Shown here piece by piece: positions 36,340 through 45,291 of a stretch of 64,000 nucleotides of DNA. The position numbers were made by a program, and so were the translations under genes. The notes beneath the pieces were generated by a model. The model searched no databases, had not been told where the DNA came from, and worked only from the letters and a program-made list of their open reading frames with translations. Every line of letters begins with the position of its first letter. The first letter of the stretch is position 1. This DNA comes from Oceaniglobus trochenteri (GTDB taxonomy: Bacteria; Pseudomonadota; Alphaproteobacteria; Rhodobacterales; Rhodobacteraceae): positions 372,001-436,000 of the forward strand of contig NZ_JACNMM010000003.1 of the NCBI RefSeq assembly GCF_020529025.1, in the 5' to 3' direction.

Positions 36340-36912
36340 TCATGGCAAATCGTCTGCGGTATCGACATCGTGCAGTGTCTCCACCACGGCCCAGCGCAGC
36401 CCGGGGGCCGAGGCCAGCGTATCGGCCATGGCCTGCGCGCTGGACCAGCGCACGCCGTGAAACAGACCGGCCGGCATTGCGGCGGTACGCTTCAGCCCGA
36501 TCAGCCAGTATCCGCCATCGGGCGCCGGGCCGATCACCGCGTCGTGGCCCCCAAGGGCGGCGAAGGCGCGGGCGATGTGGGGGCGGGTGATGCCCGGAAT
36601 ATCGGCGCCGATCACCATGGCGGGCCCCGGCGGGGCACCACGCAGGGCGCGCGCCATCCTGTCGCCCAGATCGCCCGCGCCCTGGGGGATGCGGCGCAGG
36701 TGGGCCGGCCAGATGCGGCTGGACAGGCCTTCGCGGTCGGGGGCGACGGCCAGCACCGTTTCCCAGCGCGGATCTTCCAACCGCCGCAGCAGGCGCCTTG
36801 TCTGGTGGCGAAACCACCAAGCGGCGGCCACCATCCCGATATCGCGCCCCAGCCGGGTTTTCACGCGGCCGGGGCGGGGCTCCTTGACCATGACGATCAG
36901 GGTTCGGGTCAA
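36340..36912 (-). CDS. DUF2064/TIGR04282 glycosyltransferase-like protein
   Basis: A 190-residue GT-A-fold protein of the family named after arsenosugar biosynthesis. The nucleotide-binding start VMVKEPRPGRVKTRLGRDIG is intact, as is the MVIGADIPGITRPHI region with the metal-binding Asp, followed by IGPAPDGGYWLIGL. It begins at a TTG (36912) overlapping the stop of the GNAT gene; homologues start a few residues before the MVKEP strand, so the rare start is credible, with ATG 36891 the alternative. No arsenic methylation gene is nearby, so the arsenosugar role is not supported here. Confidence 0.8.
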   Translation of the reverse strand: MTRTLIVMVKEPRPGRVKTRLGRDIGMVAAAWWFRHQTRRLLRRLEDPRWETVLAVAPDREGLSSRIWPAHLRRIPQGAGDLGDRMARALRGAPPGPAMVIGADIPGITRPHIARAFAALGGHDAVIGPAPDGGYWLIGLKRTAAMPAGLFHGVRWSSAQAMADTLASAPGLRWAVVETLHDVDTADDLP

Positions 36913-37328
36913 AGGGTGAAATCCATGTCGCGATGATCGATTCCCGCGTCGTCGTAGACGGGGCCATGAGCGGTAAAACCCAACCGTTCGTAAAAGCCGA
37001 TGGCATGCACCTGCGCGCCCAGCCGCGCGATCCTGATGCCGGGCTGGCGGCGCAATTCATCCAGCGCCGCGCGGATCAGCGCCGCGCCCAGCCCGGTGCC
37101 CCGGTGCGACGGCAGCACGCAGACCCGCCCGATCTTGCCCACCTCGCCCTTCGGCAAAAGGCGCGCGCTGCCCACGGGCAGGTCATCGACCCGGGCCAGA
37201 AGGTGCAGCGCGACGCCGTCCAGATCGTCAAGCTCGTCCGCTTCGCTCACGCCCTGTTCCTCGATGAACACGGAGCGGCGCAGGGCGTGACAGGCGGCGA
37301 TATCGTCGGTCAGGGCAATGTGGATCAT
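36909..37328 (-). CDS. GNAT family N-acetyltransferase
   Basis: A 139-residue acetyltransferase with the acetyl-CoA-binding motif [18 protein letters not shown] near residue 75. The later [20 protein letters not shown] segment resembles ElaA-type GNATs. It overlaps dapE upstream (ATGA) and the DUF2064 gene downstream, so all three are co-translated. The substrate is unknown. Confidence 0.88.
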   Translation of the reverse strand: MIHIALTDDIAACHALRRSVFIEEQGVSEADELDDLDGVALHLLARVDDLPVGSARLLPKGEVGKIGRVCVLPSHRGTGLGAALIRAALDELRRQPGIRIARLGAQVHAIGFYERLGFTAHGPVYDDAGIDHRDMDFTL

Positions 37329-38476
37329 GCGAAGTAATCGCGCAGGATGCGCCCGTAGATCGCCTTGAGCTGGCGGATGTGTTCCACCTCGACGCATTCG
37401 TCCACCTGGTGCATCGTGCGCCCCACCAGCCCGAATTCCACCACCGGGCAATGGGCCTTGACGAAACGCGCATCCGAGGTGCCGCCGGTTGTCGACAGAA
37501 CCGGGTCGATCCCGGTTTCGGCTTTCACCGCCCGCCCGATGGCATCCGACAGCGGGCCGGGTGGCGTGATGAAGCTTTCGCCCGAAACCTTCAGTGTCAT
37601 GTCGAAGGTCACGCCCGTCTCGCCGCTGACCCGATCCGCCTCTTCCCGCAGCCAGGCGTCAAGCTTGTCCGAGGTCTGGGCATCGTTGAAGCGGATGTTC
37701 ACCGTGGCCCGGCATGTGCCCGGAATCACGTTGTTGGCCGGATTGCCGGTGTCGATCGTGGTCACCGCCAGGGTCGAGGCGTCGAAATGCTCGGTTCCGG
37801 CGTCAATCTCGTGGCTGGCCAGCCGGTCCATCAGCCGCGCCATGGCGGGCAGCGGGTTTTTGGCGCGGTGCGGATAGGCGGCATGGCCCTGCACGCCGGT
37901 GGCGGTGAAATAGGCGGTCATCGAACCGCGCCGCCCGATCTTCATCATCTCGCCCATGGTGTCGGGGCAGGTGGGTTCGCCCACAAGGCAATGATCCATC
38001 CGCTCGCCGTTCTCGCCCATCCAGTCAAGGATCGCAGAGGTGCCGTCGATGCCGTCGCCCTCCTCGTCTCCGGTGATGGTCAGAACGACGGCCCCCTCCG
38101 GCGGTGTGTCGCGCACAAAATCCACGGCGGCGGCGGCAAAGGCGGCAACCCCCGATTTCATGTCGCAGGCGCCGCGCCCGTACATCACGCCGTCCACCAC
38201 CGCAGCGCCAAAGGGGTCGTGGGTCCAATCGGCGCGGTTGCCCACCGGAACCACATCAGTATGGCCGTTGAACCCGAAGACGCGGCCATTGCCCTGCGTT
38301 CCCCAGCGGGCGTGCAGGTTGGATATGCCGCCCCTCTCGATCCGGGTACAGGTGAAACCCGCCTGTTCCAGAAGCCGCTGAAGAAGGGTGATCGCCCCGC
38401 CTTCCTCGGGCGTGACCGAGGGACAGCGGATCAGGTCGGCGGTCAGGGCGACGGCGTCGCAGGGCGTGTGGGACAT
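37325..38476 (-). CDS. dapE: Succinyl-diaminopimelate desuccinylase
   Basis: DapE releases L,L-diaminopimelate from its N-succinyl form, a step of lysine and peptidoglycan precursor synthesis. The 383-residue M20 peptidase-family protein has the zinc ligands in [13 protein letters not shown] and in the [11 protein letters not shown] region, the catalytic Glu in TGDEEGDG, and the C-terminal [11 protein letters not shown] motif diagnostic for DapE. dapD, which makes its substrate precursor, is 770 bases upstream on the same strand. Confidence 0.95.
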   Translation of the reverse strand: MSHTPCDAVALTADLIRCPSVTPEEGGAITLLQRLLEQAGFTCTRIERGGISNLHARWGTQGNGRVFGFNGHTDVVPVGNRADWTHDPFGAAVVDGVMYGRGACDMKSGVAAFAAAAVDFVRDTPPEGAVVLTITGDEEGDGIDGTSAILDWMGENGERMDHCLVGEPTCPDTMGEMMKIGRRGSMTAYFTATGVQGHAAYPHRAKNPLPAMARLMDRLASHEIDAGTEHFDASTLAVTTIDTGNPANNVIPGTCRATVNIRFNDAQTSDKLDAWLREEADRVSGETGVTFDMTLKVSGESFITPPGPLSDAIGRAVKAETGIDPVLSTTGGTSDARFVKAHCPVVEFGLVGRTMHQVDECVEVEHIRQLKAIYGRILRDYFA

Positions 38477-38538
38477 GATGGCAGGGCTCCTCGCTTTGGC
38501 CCTTGGATACCGGGCCGAAGGCGGGGCCGCAACGGGGC

Positions 38539-38877
38539 TCAGCCCTTGGTCTTGTCCTCGAAGAAGGGGGTCATCTGCGCGACGATCACGGCGTTCTCGG
38601 CCCGGGCGCGTTCCATCAGCGCCTGTTCCTCATCGTCGATGTCGTGGCCTTCGTCCAGCCGTTCCTCAAGCGTGCCGTAGCCTGTCACGTCAAGGGGGGC
38701 CATGTCGGCCTGTTTCAGGATCGCGACGGTTTCGCGCACCGCCTCGGCCTCGTCCACGCCGCTGGCATAGCACATCAGCGCGGCACCCGTCGCCCCGTCG
38801 GGAAGGCCGTCGCCGGTCTTGCGACCGACCTCGACCAGAAGGGTATAGACGTGGTGGATTCTCTCGGATTTTGCCAT
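38539..38877 (-). CDS. Conserved hypothetical protein, 112 residues
   Basis: I do not recognise this family. The 112-residue protein is acidic and soluble with no signal or membrane segment. Its central part ([31 protein letters not shown]) reads like a small alpha/beta domain, and its end is helical and charged ([20 protein letters not shown]). ATG 38877 was chosen over an upstream ATG at 38913 because the conserved-looking sequence begins there. It lies between dapE and a small membrane protein, and its coding pattern is like its neighbours. Confidence 0.7.
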   Translation of the reverse strand: MAKSERIHHVYTLLVEVGRKTGDGLPDGATGAALMCYASGVDEAEAVRETVAILKQADMAPLDVTGYGTLEERLDEGHDIDDEEQALMERARAENAVIVAQMTPFFEDKTKG

Positions 38878-38916
38878 GGCGCATGTCGTGTCAGGAACAT
38901 GCGCCATGGGCAAGCC

Positions 38917-39162
38917 CTATCGTTTGACGGCGCGCCAGACGGCGATCAATCCGCAGGCACCGACAAGCCCGACAATCAGCTGCGGCAGCCAGCTGCGTTC
39001 GGCATAGATGCCCAGGGCACCCAGGATCAGGTTCAGAACCACCGCGCCGACGATGCCAAGACCGATGTTCATGATCAGGCCGGTGTCGGCCTTCATGATG
39101 ATGCTGGCGATCCATCCTGCCAGACCGCCGATGATGATTGCCCCGATCAGACCGATACCCAT
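38917..39162 (-). CDS. GlsB/YeaQ/YmgE family stress response membrane protein
   Basis: An 81-residue membrane protein with three hydrophobic helices. The glycine-rich pattern IGLIGAIIIGGLAGWIA at the start and NIGLGIVGAVVLNLILGALG in the middle are family hallmarks. Members are induced by envelope or acid stress in enterobacteria; no precise function is known. GGGAG precedes ATG 39162. Confidence 0.9.
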   Translation of the reverse strand: MGIGLIGAIIIGGLAGWIASIIMKADTGLIMNIGLGIVGAVVLNLILGALGIYAERSWLPQLIVGLVGACGLIAVWRAVKR

Positions 39163-39201
39163 GTTCGCACTCCCGTTTTGTTTTTCATACCACAAGACAA
39201 T

Positions 39202-39232
39202 CCGGTGACGGCGGATTAGTTCCCGTCACCGG
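39202..39232. terminator. Stem-loop after dapD
   Basis: CCGGTGACGG and CCGTCACCGG form a perfect 10-base-pair stem with an 11-base loop just beyond the dapD stop. Neither strand shows a T-run after the stem, so it may be a weak or Rho-assisted terminator or an RNA-stabilising hairpin. Confidence 0.45.
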
Positions 39233-39244
39233 TGCCCTGCGGGA

Positions 39245-40072
39245 TCAGTCGCGCAGGAGTTCGTTGATCCCGGTCTTGCTGCGGGTCTGGGCATCGACCC
39301 GCTTCACGATCACGGCGCAATAGAGGTTGATGCCGTTCTTGCTGGGCATCGAACCGGCCACGACCACCGAATAGGGGGGCACTTCGCCGAAGGTCACATT
39401 GCCGGTCTCGCGGTCGACGATCTTGGTGGACTTGCCGATGAACACGCCCATGCCCAACACGCTGCCCTCGCGCACGATGCAGCCCTCCACGACTTCCGAG
39501 CGGGCGCCGATGAAACAATTGTCCTCGATGATGGTCGGCCCGGCCTGCATGGGTTCCAGCACGCCGCCGATGCCGACGCCGCCCGACAGGTGCACGTTCT
39601 TGCCGATCTGCGCACAGCTGCCCACGGTGGCCCAGGTATCGACCATGGTGCCCGAATCCACATAGGCGCCAAGGTTCACGAAGGACGGCATCAGTACGAC
39701 GCCCGGCGCGATATAGGCCGACTTGCGCACGATGCAGTTGGGAACGGCGCGGAATCCGGCCGCTTTCCACTGGTTCTCGCCCCAGCCGGCGAACTTGCTG
39801 TCCACCTTGTCCCACCAGCCGGCCCCCTGCGGCCCGCCGGCCTGCATCTCCATGTCCTTGATGCGGAAGCCCAGCAGCACCGCCTTCTTGGCCCACTGGT
39901 TCACGTTCCAGTCGCCGTTCTCCTGGCGTTCGGCCACGCGCAGCTTGCCGGAATCCAGCGCGTTCAGCGTGTCCTCGATGGCCTCGCGGGTTTCGCCCTT
40001 GGTGGCAGGCGTGATGGTGTCCCGTGCGTCCCAGGCGGATTCGATGGCGGTTTCCAGGGCGGCGTTCGACAT
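39245..40072 (-). CDS. dapD: 2,3,4,5-tetrahydropyridine-2,6-dicarboxylate N-succinyltransferase
   Basis: DapD succinylates tetrahydrodipicolinate with succinyl-CoA in the lysine/diaminopimelate pathway. The 275-residue protein has an N-terminal helical domain and a left-handed beta-helix of hexapeptide repeats from about residue 110 ([39 protein letters not shown], the [13 protein letters not shown] segment). ATG 40072 begins the conserved helical domain. Confidence 0.96.
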   Translation of the reverse strand: MSNAALETAIESAWDARDTITPATKGETREAIEDTLNALDSGKLRVAERQENGDWNVNQWAKKAVLLGFRIKDMEMQAGGPQGAGWWDKVDSKFAGWGENQWKAAGFRAVPNCIVRKSAYIAPGVVLMPSFVNLGAYVDSGTMVDTWATVGSCAQIGKNVHLSGGVGIGGVLEPMQAGPTIIEDNCFIGARSEVVEGCIVREGSVLGMGVFIGKSTKIVDRETGNVTFGEVPPYSVVVAGSMPSKNGINLYCAVIVKRVDAQTRSKTGINELLRD

Positions 40073-40164
40073 GGGGCGGCTCCTTGCTGCAGTGATCGGT
40101 TCTCCGCCATAGACACCAAACCGCCAAATTAGGCAATGCGCAGCCCGGGGCACGGCCCCCCGGG

Positions 40165-40197
40165 TTTCTTCTTTGCCCAAATACTCCCGCCGGAGGC
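40165..40197. repeat. Interspersed gene-end element, half copy 6
   Basis: TTTCTTCTTTGCCCAAATAC continuing as TCCCGCCGGAGGC is almost identical to the right arm of the copy at 17752, without the left arm. It lies between dapD and the Trm112-like gene. Confidence 0.75.
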
Positions 40198-40222
40198 GTC
40201 CCGCACCCTCGGGGCCGCGCCA

Positions 40223-40402
40223 TCAGTCAAGCGCGCGCGCCTCGCTTTCCAGCATGACCGGAATCCCGTTGCGGATCGGATAGGCCAGGTGCGCGGCCTT
40301 GCTCACCAGTTCCAGGCGCTCGGCATCGAAGGTCAGGGGGGCGCGGGTCTGGGGGCAGACCAGCGCCTCGAGCATGCGGCGGTCGTGAAGGGGGTCGGTC
40401 AT
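40223..40402 (-). CDS. Trm112/UPF0434 family small protein
   Basis: A 59-residue protein read directly from the minus strand, beginning [20 protein letters not shown] and ending LESEARALD. The pattern LEALVCP...L, then [12 protein letters not shown], is the Trm112-like fold (E. coli YcaR type). It has one cysteine in the first CP motif and lacks the other zinc cysteines, which is usual for bacterial members. ATG 40402 overlaps the stop of the upstream Lon-domain gene (ATGA), a pairing common in alphaproteobacteria. Molecular function in bacteria is not established. Confidence 0.88.
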   Translation of the reverse strand: MTDPLHDRRMLEALVCPQTRAPLTFDAERLELVSKAAHLAYPIRNGIPVMLESEARALD

Positions 40403-41043
40403 TGCATGATGTCCTCGGCATCGCCCCGGCGCAGGGCGAATTCGATCAGGGTTACCAGGGTTTCGCGCCGGGTGGTCAGCGACGGTGCCTCAAGCAGGGC
40501 CTGCTTGTCCTCGGGTTCGAAGGGGCACAGCATGGACAGCGAATTGATCAGCAGTTCATCCTCGGCCTCGTGCAGGGAATCCCAGTCGGTCTTCAGGTCC
40601 TCGGAATCGAAGAACCGGCCCAGCAGTTTCAGAAAGGCGTCGCGGTCAAAGCCGTCATCGCGCTCGGTCGGTCCCATGTCGCGCGAAAAGCCGTCCCAGG
40701 ACACGTCGCAACGGGTGTAGGGTTGAAAACCCTCGACCTCGCCGGTGACGCGGAACCGGGAAATGCCGGTGAGGGTGACCATATAGCGCCCGTCCTCGGT
40801 TTCCGAAAAGGCGGTCAGCCGTCCGGCACAGCCGATGGCATGCAGGCGCGGCTTGTCCGATCCGGGCACGTCGCGCGGCTGGATCATCCCGATCAGCCGC
40901 CCGGGGGTCTTCAGGGCGTCGTCCAGCATGGCAAGATAGCGCGGCTCGAAGATGTGCAGCGGCAACCGCGCCCGGGGCAGAAGCAGCGCTCCGGGCAGCG
41001 GAAAGACGGGCAACGTGGCGGGCAGGTCTTTAATCGGAAACAT
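40399..41043 (-). CDS. LON peptidase N-terminal (substrate-binding) domain protein
   Basis: A 214-residue protein consisting only of the Lon N-terminal domain ([26 protein letters not shown] at the start, with [11 protein letters not shown] in the middle). There is no ATPase or protease domain, so it is not Lon protease itself. ATG 41043 was preferred over TTG 41052. It lies between the thioredoxin-TPR gene and the Trm112-like gene, the standard alphaproteobacterial order, which suggests a protein quality-control role. Confidence 0.9.
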   Translation of the reverse strand: MFPIKDLPATLPVFPLPGALLLPRARLPLHIFEPRYLAMLDDALKTPGRLIGMIQPRDVPGSDKPRLHAIGCAGRLTAFSETEDGRYMVTLTGISRFRVTGEVEGFQPYTRCDVSWDGFSRDMGPTERDDGFDRDAFLKLLGRFFDSEDLKTDWDSLHEAEDELLINSLSMLCPFEPEDKQALLEAPSLTTRRETLVTLIEFALRRGDAEDIMQ

Positions 41044-41070
41044 GTCCGTCAAGATAGGGCGCGGCCCGCG

Positions 41071-41991
41071 TTAAGCAAATATCATCGACGACAGTTTCCG
41101 CCGCCCGCTCAGCACCACCGGATCCTTTGCGGGCAGGGCGTCGAAGATGGTGAAAAGCTGGGTCTTGGCGGCGGCATCGTTCCATTCGCGGTCGCGGCGG
41201 AACAGCTCCAGAAGCTCGGCAACGGCGCCTTCGGCATCGCCCTTGGCGTGCAGGGCGGTGGCCAGGTCGAAACGGGCCTGGTGGTCGTCGGGGTTCGCCT
41301 CGACGGCGGCGCGCAGATCGTCGATCGGGCCGGCGCCTTCGGCCTGTCGGGCCAGTTGCAGCTGGGCGGCCGCGGCCTCAAGCTCGGGCGCGTGGGAAAT
41401 GTCAGCGTCGGCGCCGTTCAGCACGGCCTCGGCCTGGTCCAGATCGCCCAGCGCGATATGGGCGCGCACCATGCCGCCGTAGGCGGCGGCGTTCTTGGGG
41501 TCTTCGCCCAGGATGGCGGCGAAGGTCTGGGCGGCGTCGGTGACGGCCCCCTCGGCCAGCATCTGCTCGGCCGCCTCAAGCGCTTCGGCCAGGCCATCGT
41601 CGGGGGCGGCACCGCCACCGGCGGCGATCACGCGCTTGACGAAGGCCTCGATCTCGGATTGCGGCTGGGCGCCCTGGAACCCATCGACAGGCTGGCCCTG
41701 GTAGAAGGCATAGACTGTGGGAATCGACTGGATGCGCAACTGTCCGGCGATATTCTGGGCTTGGTCGACGTTGACCTTCACCATCTTCACCGCGCCCTTG
41801 GCGGCAGTGACGGCGGCTTCCAGCATGGGGCCAAGCGTCTTGCAGGGGCCGCACCAGGGGGCCCAGAAATCGACGATCACCGGCACGTCCTTGCTGGCCT
41901 CGATGACATCGGCCATGAAGGTGGCTTCGGTGGTGTCCTTGATCAGGTCGGCGGCGGCGGGGGCGGCGGGGGTCTGGCCGAATTCCAGCAT
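41071..41991 (-). CDS. Thioredoxin-TPR protein (CnoX/YbbN family)
   Basis: A 306-residue protein with a thioredoxin domain at 25-125 carrying the active site FWAPWCGPCKTLGPM. Tetratricopeptide-type repeats follow to the end. E. coli CnoX (YbbN) is a chaperedoxin that protects clients from oxidation and hands them to GroEL; here the CGPC site is complete, unlike the SQHC of the E. coli protein. AAAGGA lies before ATG 41991. Confidence 0.92.
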   Translation of the reverse strand: MLEFGQTPAAPAAADLIKDTTEATFMADVIEASKDVPVIVDFWAPWCGPCKTLGPMLEAAVTAAKGAVKMVKVNVDQAQNIAGQLRIQSIPTVYAFYQGQPVDGFQGAQPQSEIEAFVKRVIAAGGGAAPDDGLAEALEAAEQMLAEGAVTDAAQTFAAILGEDPKNAAAYGGMVRAHIALGDLDQAEAVLNGADADISHAPELEAAAAQLQLARQAEGAGPIDDLRAAVEANPDDHQARFDLATALHAKGDAEGAVAELLELFRRDREWNDAAAKTQLFTIFDALPAKDPVVLSGRRKLSSMIFA

Positions 41992-42060
41992 GGCAGGCGG
42001 TCCTTTGCGCAAAGTCCTTGTTGCCGTTCTAGATGGCGTAAGCGGCCCCGCGTTGCAAGG

Positions 42061-42366
42061 TCAGCCCGCGGGTTTGCCGGGCCGGGGCAGGGGCAGGCAT
42101 CCGGTCAGACCCGCCGGCAGAACCAGGCGCGCCCCGGCGGCATAGAGGGCGCGGGCAAACCGGGGGGTGTCGTTCTTCAGTGTCAGGTGAAGCGGCCCGG
42201 CGGCGATGATGCCGGTGCCGTCGGGCAGGCGGGCGGCAAATCCGTCGGGCGGCAGGATCACCACCGCCGCCGGTGCGGCATCGCTGAACAGCATGACCGA
42301 GGCCATCACCGCAATCCACCCCGCGAAGAGCAGCGGCAGCGCGATGAGCAGCCGCCTAGTAATCAT
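42061..42366 (-). CDS. Small membrane-anchored hypothetical protein
   Basis: A 101-residue protein with one N-terminal hydrophobic helix (LLIALPLLFAGWIAVMASVML) and a short periplasmic domain (FAARLPDGTGIIAAGPLHL). It overlaps the upstream 348-residue gene by 11 bases and closes a coupled set with an exported FAD oxidase. I recognise no family. Coding status rests on the overlap, the membrane helix and codon pattern. Confidence 0.6.
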   Translation of the reverse strand: MITRRLLIALPLLFAGWIAVMASVMLFSDAAPAAVVILPPDGFAARLPDGTGIIAAGPLHLTLKNDTPRFARALYAAGARLVLPAGLTGCLPLPRPGKPAG

Positions 42367-43402
42367 GGATATGCTCCAGCCGTGCGCCGGGCGGAATATC
42401 GCGCAGCAGTGCGGCCAGATCGCGCAGCTTCACGATGAGAAGCGAACGTGTATCGCCATACCCCTGCCGCGCAAAGGCATGCACCGCGCCGGGCAGAGGG
42501 GCGGGGGCGGTCAGCGTCAGCAGGATGTCGTCGTTGCCCGCGATCTCGGTGATCTCGGCCCCCCGGGCGGCCAGGTCGGCCAGGATGCGGGTGAAGGCGC
42601 GATAGCGCGGCGTTTCGATCTCGATCCCCTCGTCGCGGGTGGCGATCACCGTCACGCCGTCGATCCTGCACAGGGCTTCGGGCGCCAGGCCGGTCACGAC
42701 GCTGCGGATTGTCAGCCGGTCGGCCCCCACCTGCCCGACGGCCTGTTCGATCAGACCGGCATAGGCGGATTTGGCGCCATATTCCAACCCCACCGCCAGG
42801 GCGCGTTCGCGGTCGCGGAACACGGAGGTTTTCGCGTCCTGCAGGGCCGTGGCGTCGCGGGTGAAATCCCACTTGTACCAGGGCACCTGTTGCAGGAAGC
42901 GGGCGTAATCGGCCGCCTGGCGCGCGGTCAGGTCGTCCAGCGGTGCGCGGGTGTCGCCGCGTATCCATGTGGCGATGCGGCCCAGGGTTTCCTCATAGGC
43001 GGCCTTCAGCGCCATTTCCGCGGTAAAGCTGACCCCGATGGTATAGATCGTCGCCTTGGTTTCGCCGGTCACACCGCCATGCCGTGCCGACAGTTCGTTC
43101 AGCGGGCAAAGCGCCTGCCAGAACCCCATGACCGCCTGTCGAAAGTCGAAATCATGGGGGTCGCCGGTGCCAATCACCCGGGCGTAATCGTCATAGGCGT
43201 GAACGATGTGCCATTCCGGATAGGTCATCAGGCTGCGCGATTCCGCGCGGTGGTGTTCGGGGGGCAGGATCGCGGGATAGCCGGGGGTTTCGCCGCTGCC
43301 GCGACAGGCCAGTTCGACCCAGGCGATGGGCGACAGCAGAACCGCCGCCACCATGAATAGGGCCAGAAGAACACCGCCCAGCCATTTGCCCAGCGTCTTC
43401 AT
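42356..43402 (-). CDS. Membrane-anchored hypothetical protein, 348 residues
   Basis: The protein has a single N-terminal hydrophobic helix (GVLLALFMVAAVLLSPIAWVE) and a large, probably periplasmic, domain. Recognisable blocks are SLMTYPEWHIVHAYDDYARV near residue 55, the GETKATIYTIGVSFTAEMALK stretch, and LLTLTAPAPLP near 310. The WHI/YDDYA block suggests a conserved function, but I cannot name the family. It overlaps neighbours on both sides (ATGA upstream), so it is co-expressed with the exported FAD oxidase. Confidence 0.78.
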   Translation of the reverse strand: MKTLGKWLGGVLLALFMVAAVLLSPIAWVELACRGSGETPGYPAILPPEHHRAESRSLMTYPEWHIVHAYDDYARVIGTGDPHDFDFRQAVMGFWQALCPLNELSARHGGVTGETKATIYTIGVSFTAEMALKAAYEETLGRIATWIRGDTRAPLDDLTARQAADYARFLQQVPWYKWDFTRDATALQDAKTSVFRDRERALAVGLEYGAKSAYAGLIEQAVGQVGADRLTIRSVVTGLAPEALCRIDGVTVIATRDEGIEIETPRYRAFTRILADLAARGAEITEIAGNDDILLTLTAPAPLPGAVHAFARQGYGDTRSLLIVKLRDLAALLRDIPPGARLEHIHDY

Positions 43403-43800
43403 CGCCGCGCCAGAAACAGGCCCGACAGCAGGGCGACACCGCCCAGCCCGATATGCGGCAGGTTGGCCAAAATGCGGAAGGTGAGGGGATAATCCTGCAC
43501 CCCGTAAAAGAAGATCCCGAAATCGAGGTAGCCCACGCCGGTGGCCAGCCCCAGCGCCCCGTCGGCCAGGTAAAGCGCGCCGAAGGTCAGCAGGTAGAAC
43601 CGCGATGCCCGGTGCGACACCAGCGCCGCCGCCCCTGCCCAAAGCGCCGAGGCCAGGTGAAGCGCATCGTCGAAGGCATCCAGTTCGAATATCCCGAAGG
43701 TCAGGCCTTCGCTGTCGCGCACCCCGGGGATGTAGTTCAGCGCCGCGACGATCAGCAACACGACGAAATAACCAAGGCAGATCTTGCGCAGCAGGGTCAT
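43399..43800 (-). CDS. Four-helix membrane protein (DUF4383-like)
   Basis: A 133-residue integral membrane protein with four hydrophobic segments: ICLGYFVVLLIVAALNY, ALHLASALWAGAAALV, YLLTFGALYLADGALGLATG and HIGLGGVALLSGLFLA. The arrangement resembles DUF4383-type membrane proteins, with no known function. Start and stop overlap the flanking genes by 4 bases each. Confidence 0.78.
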   Translation of the reverse strand: MTLLRKICLGYFVVLLIVAALNYIPGVRDSEGLTFGIFELDAFDDALHLASALWAGAAALVSHRASRFYLLTFGALYLADGALGLATGVGYLDFGIFFYGVQDYPLTFRILANLPHIGLGGVALLSGLFLARR

Positions 43801-45284
43801 AGCGGCTCCAGGTATCTGTCCCACAGGGCGTTGCGGAAGCGCAGGTCGGGGTCGATCTCGCGCTTCTTCGCGGCGAATTCGGGCGCGCGGGGATAGGCGC
43901 GCAGGAACTGCTCCTGCGTGGCGTGCAGGCGATAGGGCAGGTAATAGCTGCCGCCGATATCAAGCACGCCGTCGATCAGGGCGCGGGTCATGCGGGCCAT
44001 GTCCTCTTCGCCGCGGGTCGTCATTTCCTGCGAAAACAGCATGACGGCGGCGATGCGCGGTTCGGGCGCATAGGACAGCCAGGATTCCGTGTCGGCCTGC
44101 ACATAACGCAGGGTGATGTTCAGAAGCTCCTGATAGCTTGACGGGATGACCCGCTGGCACACCCGCACGAAGTCGGCAAAGCGGTCGGGAGCGATGAAAT
44201 ATTCGTGCAGGATGTCGGTGCGCGACGGATCGCCGTCATCCAGGGTGACGACCGGTTCGTTGATCAGGCTGTTGCGCGTGGCCGCGCCGCCGGTGATGAC
44301 GGGCGACAGGGTGGATTCCACGAACCAGCGGCCCTTTTTCACCGTCTCGTTGCCCAGCTGCGCGCGGAAAATGTCGCGCGCGATATGGGCCAGGGTGCCT
44401 GACCCGCTGGCCGGCGGAAGCTCGGTCTGATCCGCCGAGGGGCGATAGGTGATCAGCAGGGCATCCTGAAAGAACCGGTCACGATCGACGTTCAGGCGGC
44501 CATAGGCCATGTCGATGCTGCCGTCGCTCAGCGCATCGGCGAAGGCAAGGCCCAGGTTCTCGCCCGGCAGCTTCACGAAATCGGGTTCCAGCCGCCGGTT
44601 GGGGGCCATTTCCACCGTCAGGTCGGTGATGAGGCCGGTCAGCCCGTATCCCCCCATGGTCATCGCGAAAAGATCGGCGTTTTCCTCACGCGAACAGGTG
44701 ATCCAGTCGCCATCATGGGTCACCATGCGGAATTCGCGCACCGTGCTGCCCATGGGGCCGTGGGGCACGGGCCAGCCGTGGGCGTTGACGGCGAAGGTGC
44801 TGCCGACGCCGAAATCGTTGTTCGACTGCATGACCTTGGGGGAAAATCCCAGCGGGTCGAGCGCGGCGATCACCTGGCCCCAGCGGGCACCGGAATGCAC
44901 GCGGTAGGTGCCGTTCGCCGTGTCGGGTTCGACAAAGCCGTTGTCGCAGGTGATGGCATGGCCGCCGCGCGGGATGGATTGCCCGCCCATGGAGTGGCGC
45001 GCCGCCGAAAGGCAGACGGGGCGGCGGCTTTCGCGGGCCTCGTCCAGTTCGCCGCGCAACCGGGCCACCAGCACATCGCCCACGTCATCGTTCAGTGTGA
45101 CATGGCGGAAGATCGGTGTTTCGTTCAGCCCGCTGGCATCGTTCAGCGTGTCGGCATTGGCCGGCGGGATCAGCGACGTGGTGCCGTCGCGCGTGGGCAG
45201 GGCCGGGCCGAAGCGCCCCGCGCCCCAGGCCCCCACGGCGGCCCCGCCCCCGAACAGCAAGGCACGACGCGTCAGTTTCCACAT
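43797..45284 (-). CDS. Tat-exported FAD-linked oxidase (aldonolactone/alditol oxidase type)
   Basis: A 495-residue flavoprotein of the PCMH/BBE-like fold related to D-arabinono-1,4-lactone and alditol oxidases. The leader KLTRRALLFGGGAAVGAWGAG is a twin-arginine signal, so it folds in the cytoplasm and is exported. The FAD-binding region runs from about 80 to 250, with RPVCLSAARHSMGGQ and MQSNNDFGVGSTFAVNAHGW. The SARHSMGG histidine may bind flavin covalently, as in relatives. It is coupled to a four-helix membrane protein, which could pass electrons onward. The substrate is unknown. Confidence 0.82.
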   Translation of the reverse strand: MWKLTRRALLFGGGAAVGAWGAGRFGPALPTRDGTTSLIPPANADTLNDASGLNETPIFRHVTLNDDVGDVLVARLRGELDEARESRRPVCLSAARHSMGGQSIPRGGHAITCDNGFVEPDTANGTYRVHSGARWGQVIAALDPLGFSPKVMQSNNDFGVGSTFAVNAHGWPVPHGPMGSTVREFRMVTHDGDWITCSREENADLFAMTMGGYGLTGLITDLTVEMAPNRRLEPDFVKLPGENLGLAFADALSDGSIDMAYGRLNVDRDRFFQDALLITYRPSADQTELPPASGSGTLAHIARDIFRAQLGNETVKKGRWFVESTLSPVITGGAATRNSLINEPVVTLDDGDPSRTDILHEYFIAPDRFADFVRVCQRVIPSSYQELLNITLRYVQADTESWLSYAPEPRIAAVMLFSQEMTTRGEEDMARMTRALIDGVLDIGGSYYLPYRLHATQEQFLRAYPRAPEFAAKKREIDPDLRFRNALWDRYLEPL

Positions 45285-45291
45285 GGCGCCC

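Noticed and set aside
36340-36912. Arsenosugar biosynthesis as a firm function for the DUF2064 protein.
   Set aside because: No arsenic methyltransferase or related gene is in the window; only the family name suggests it.
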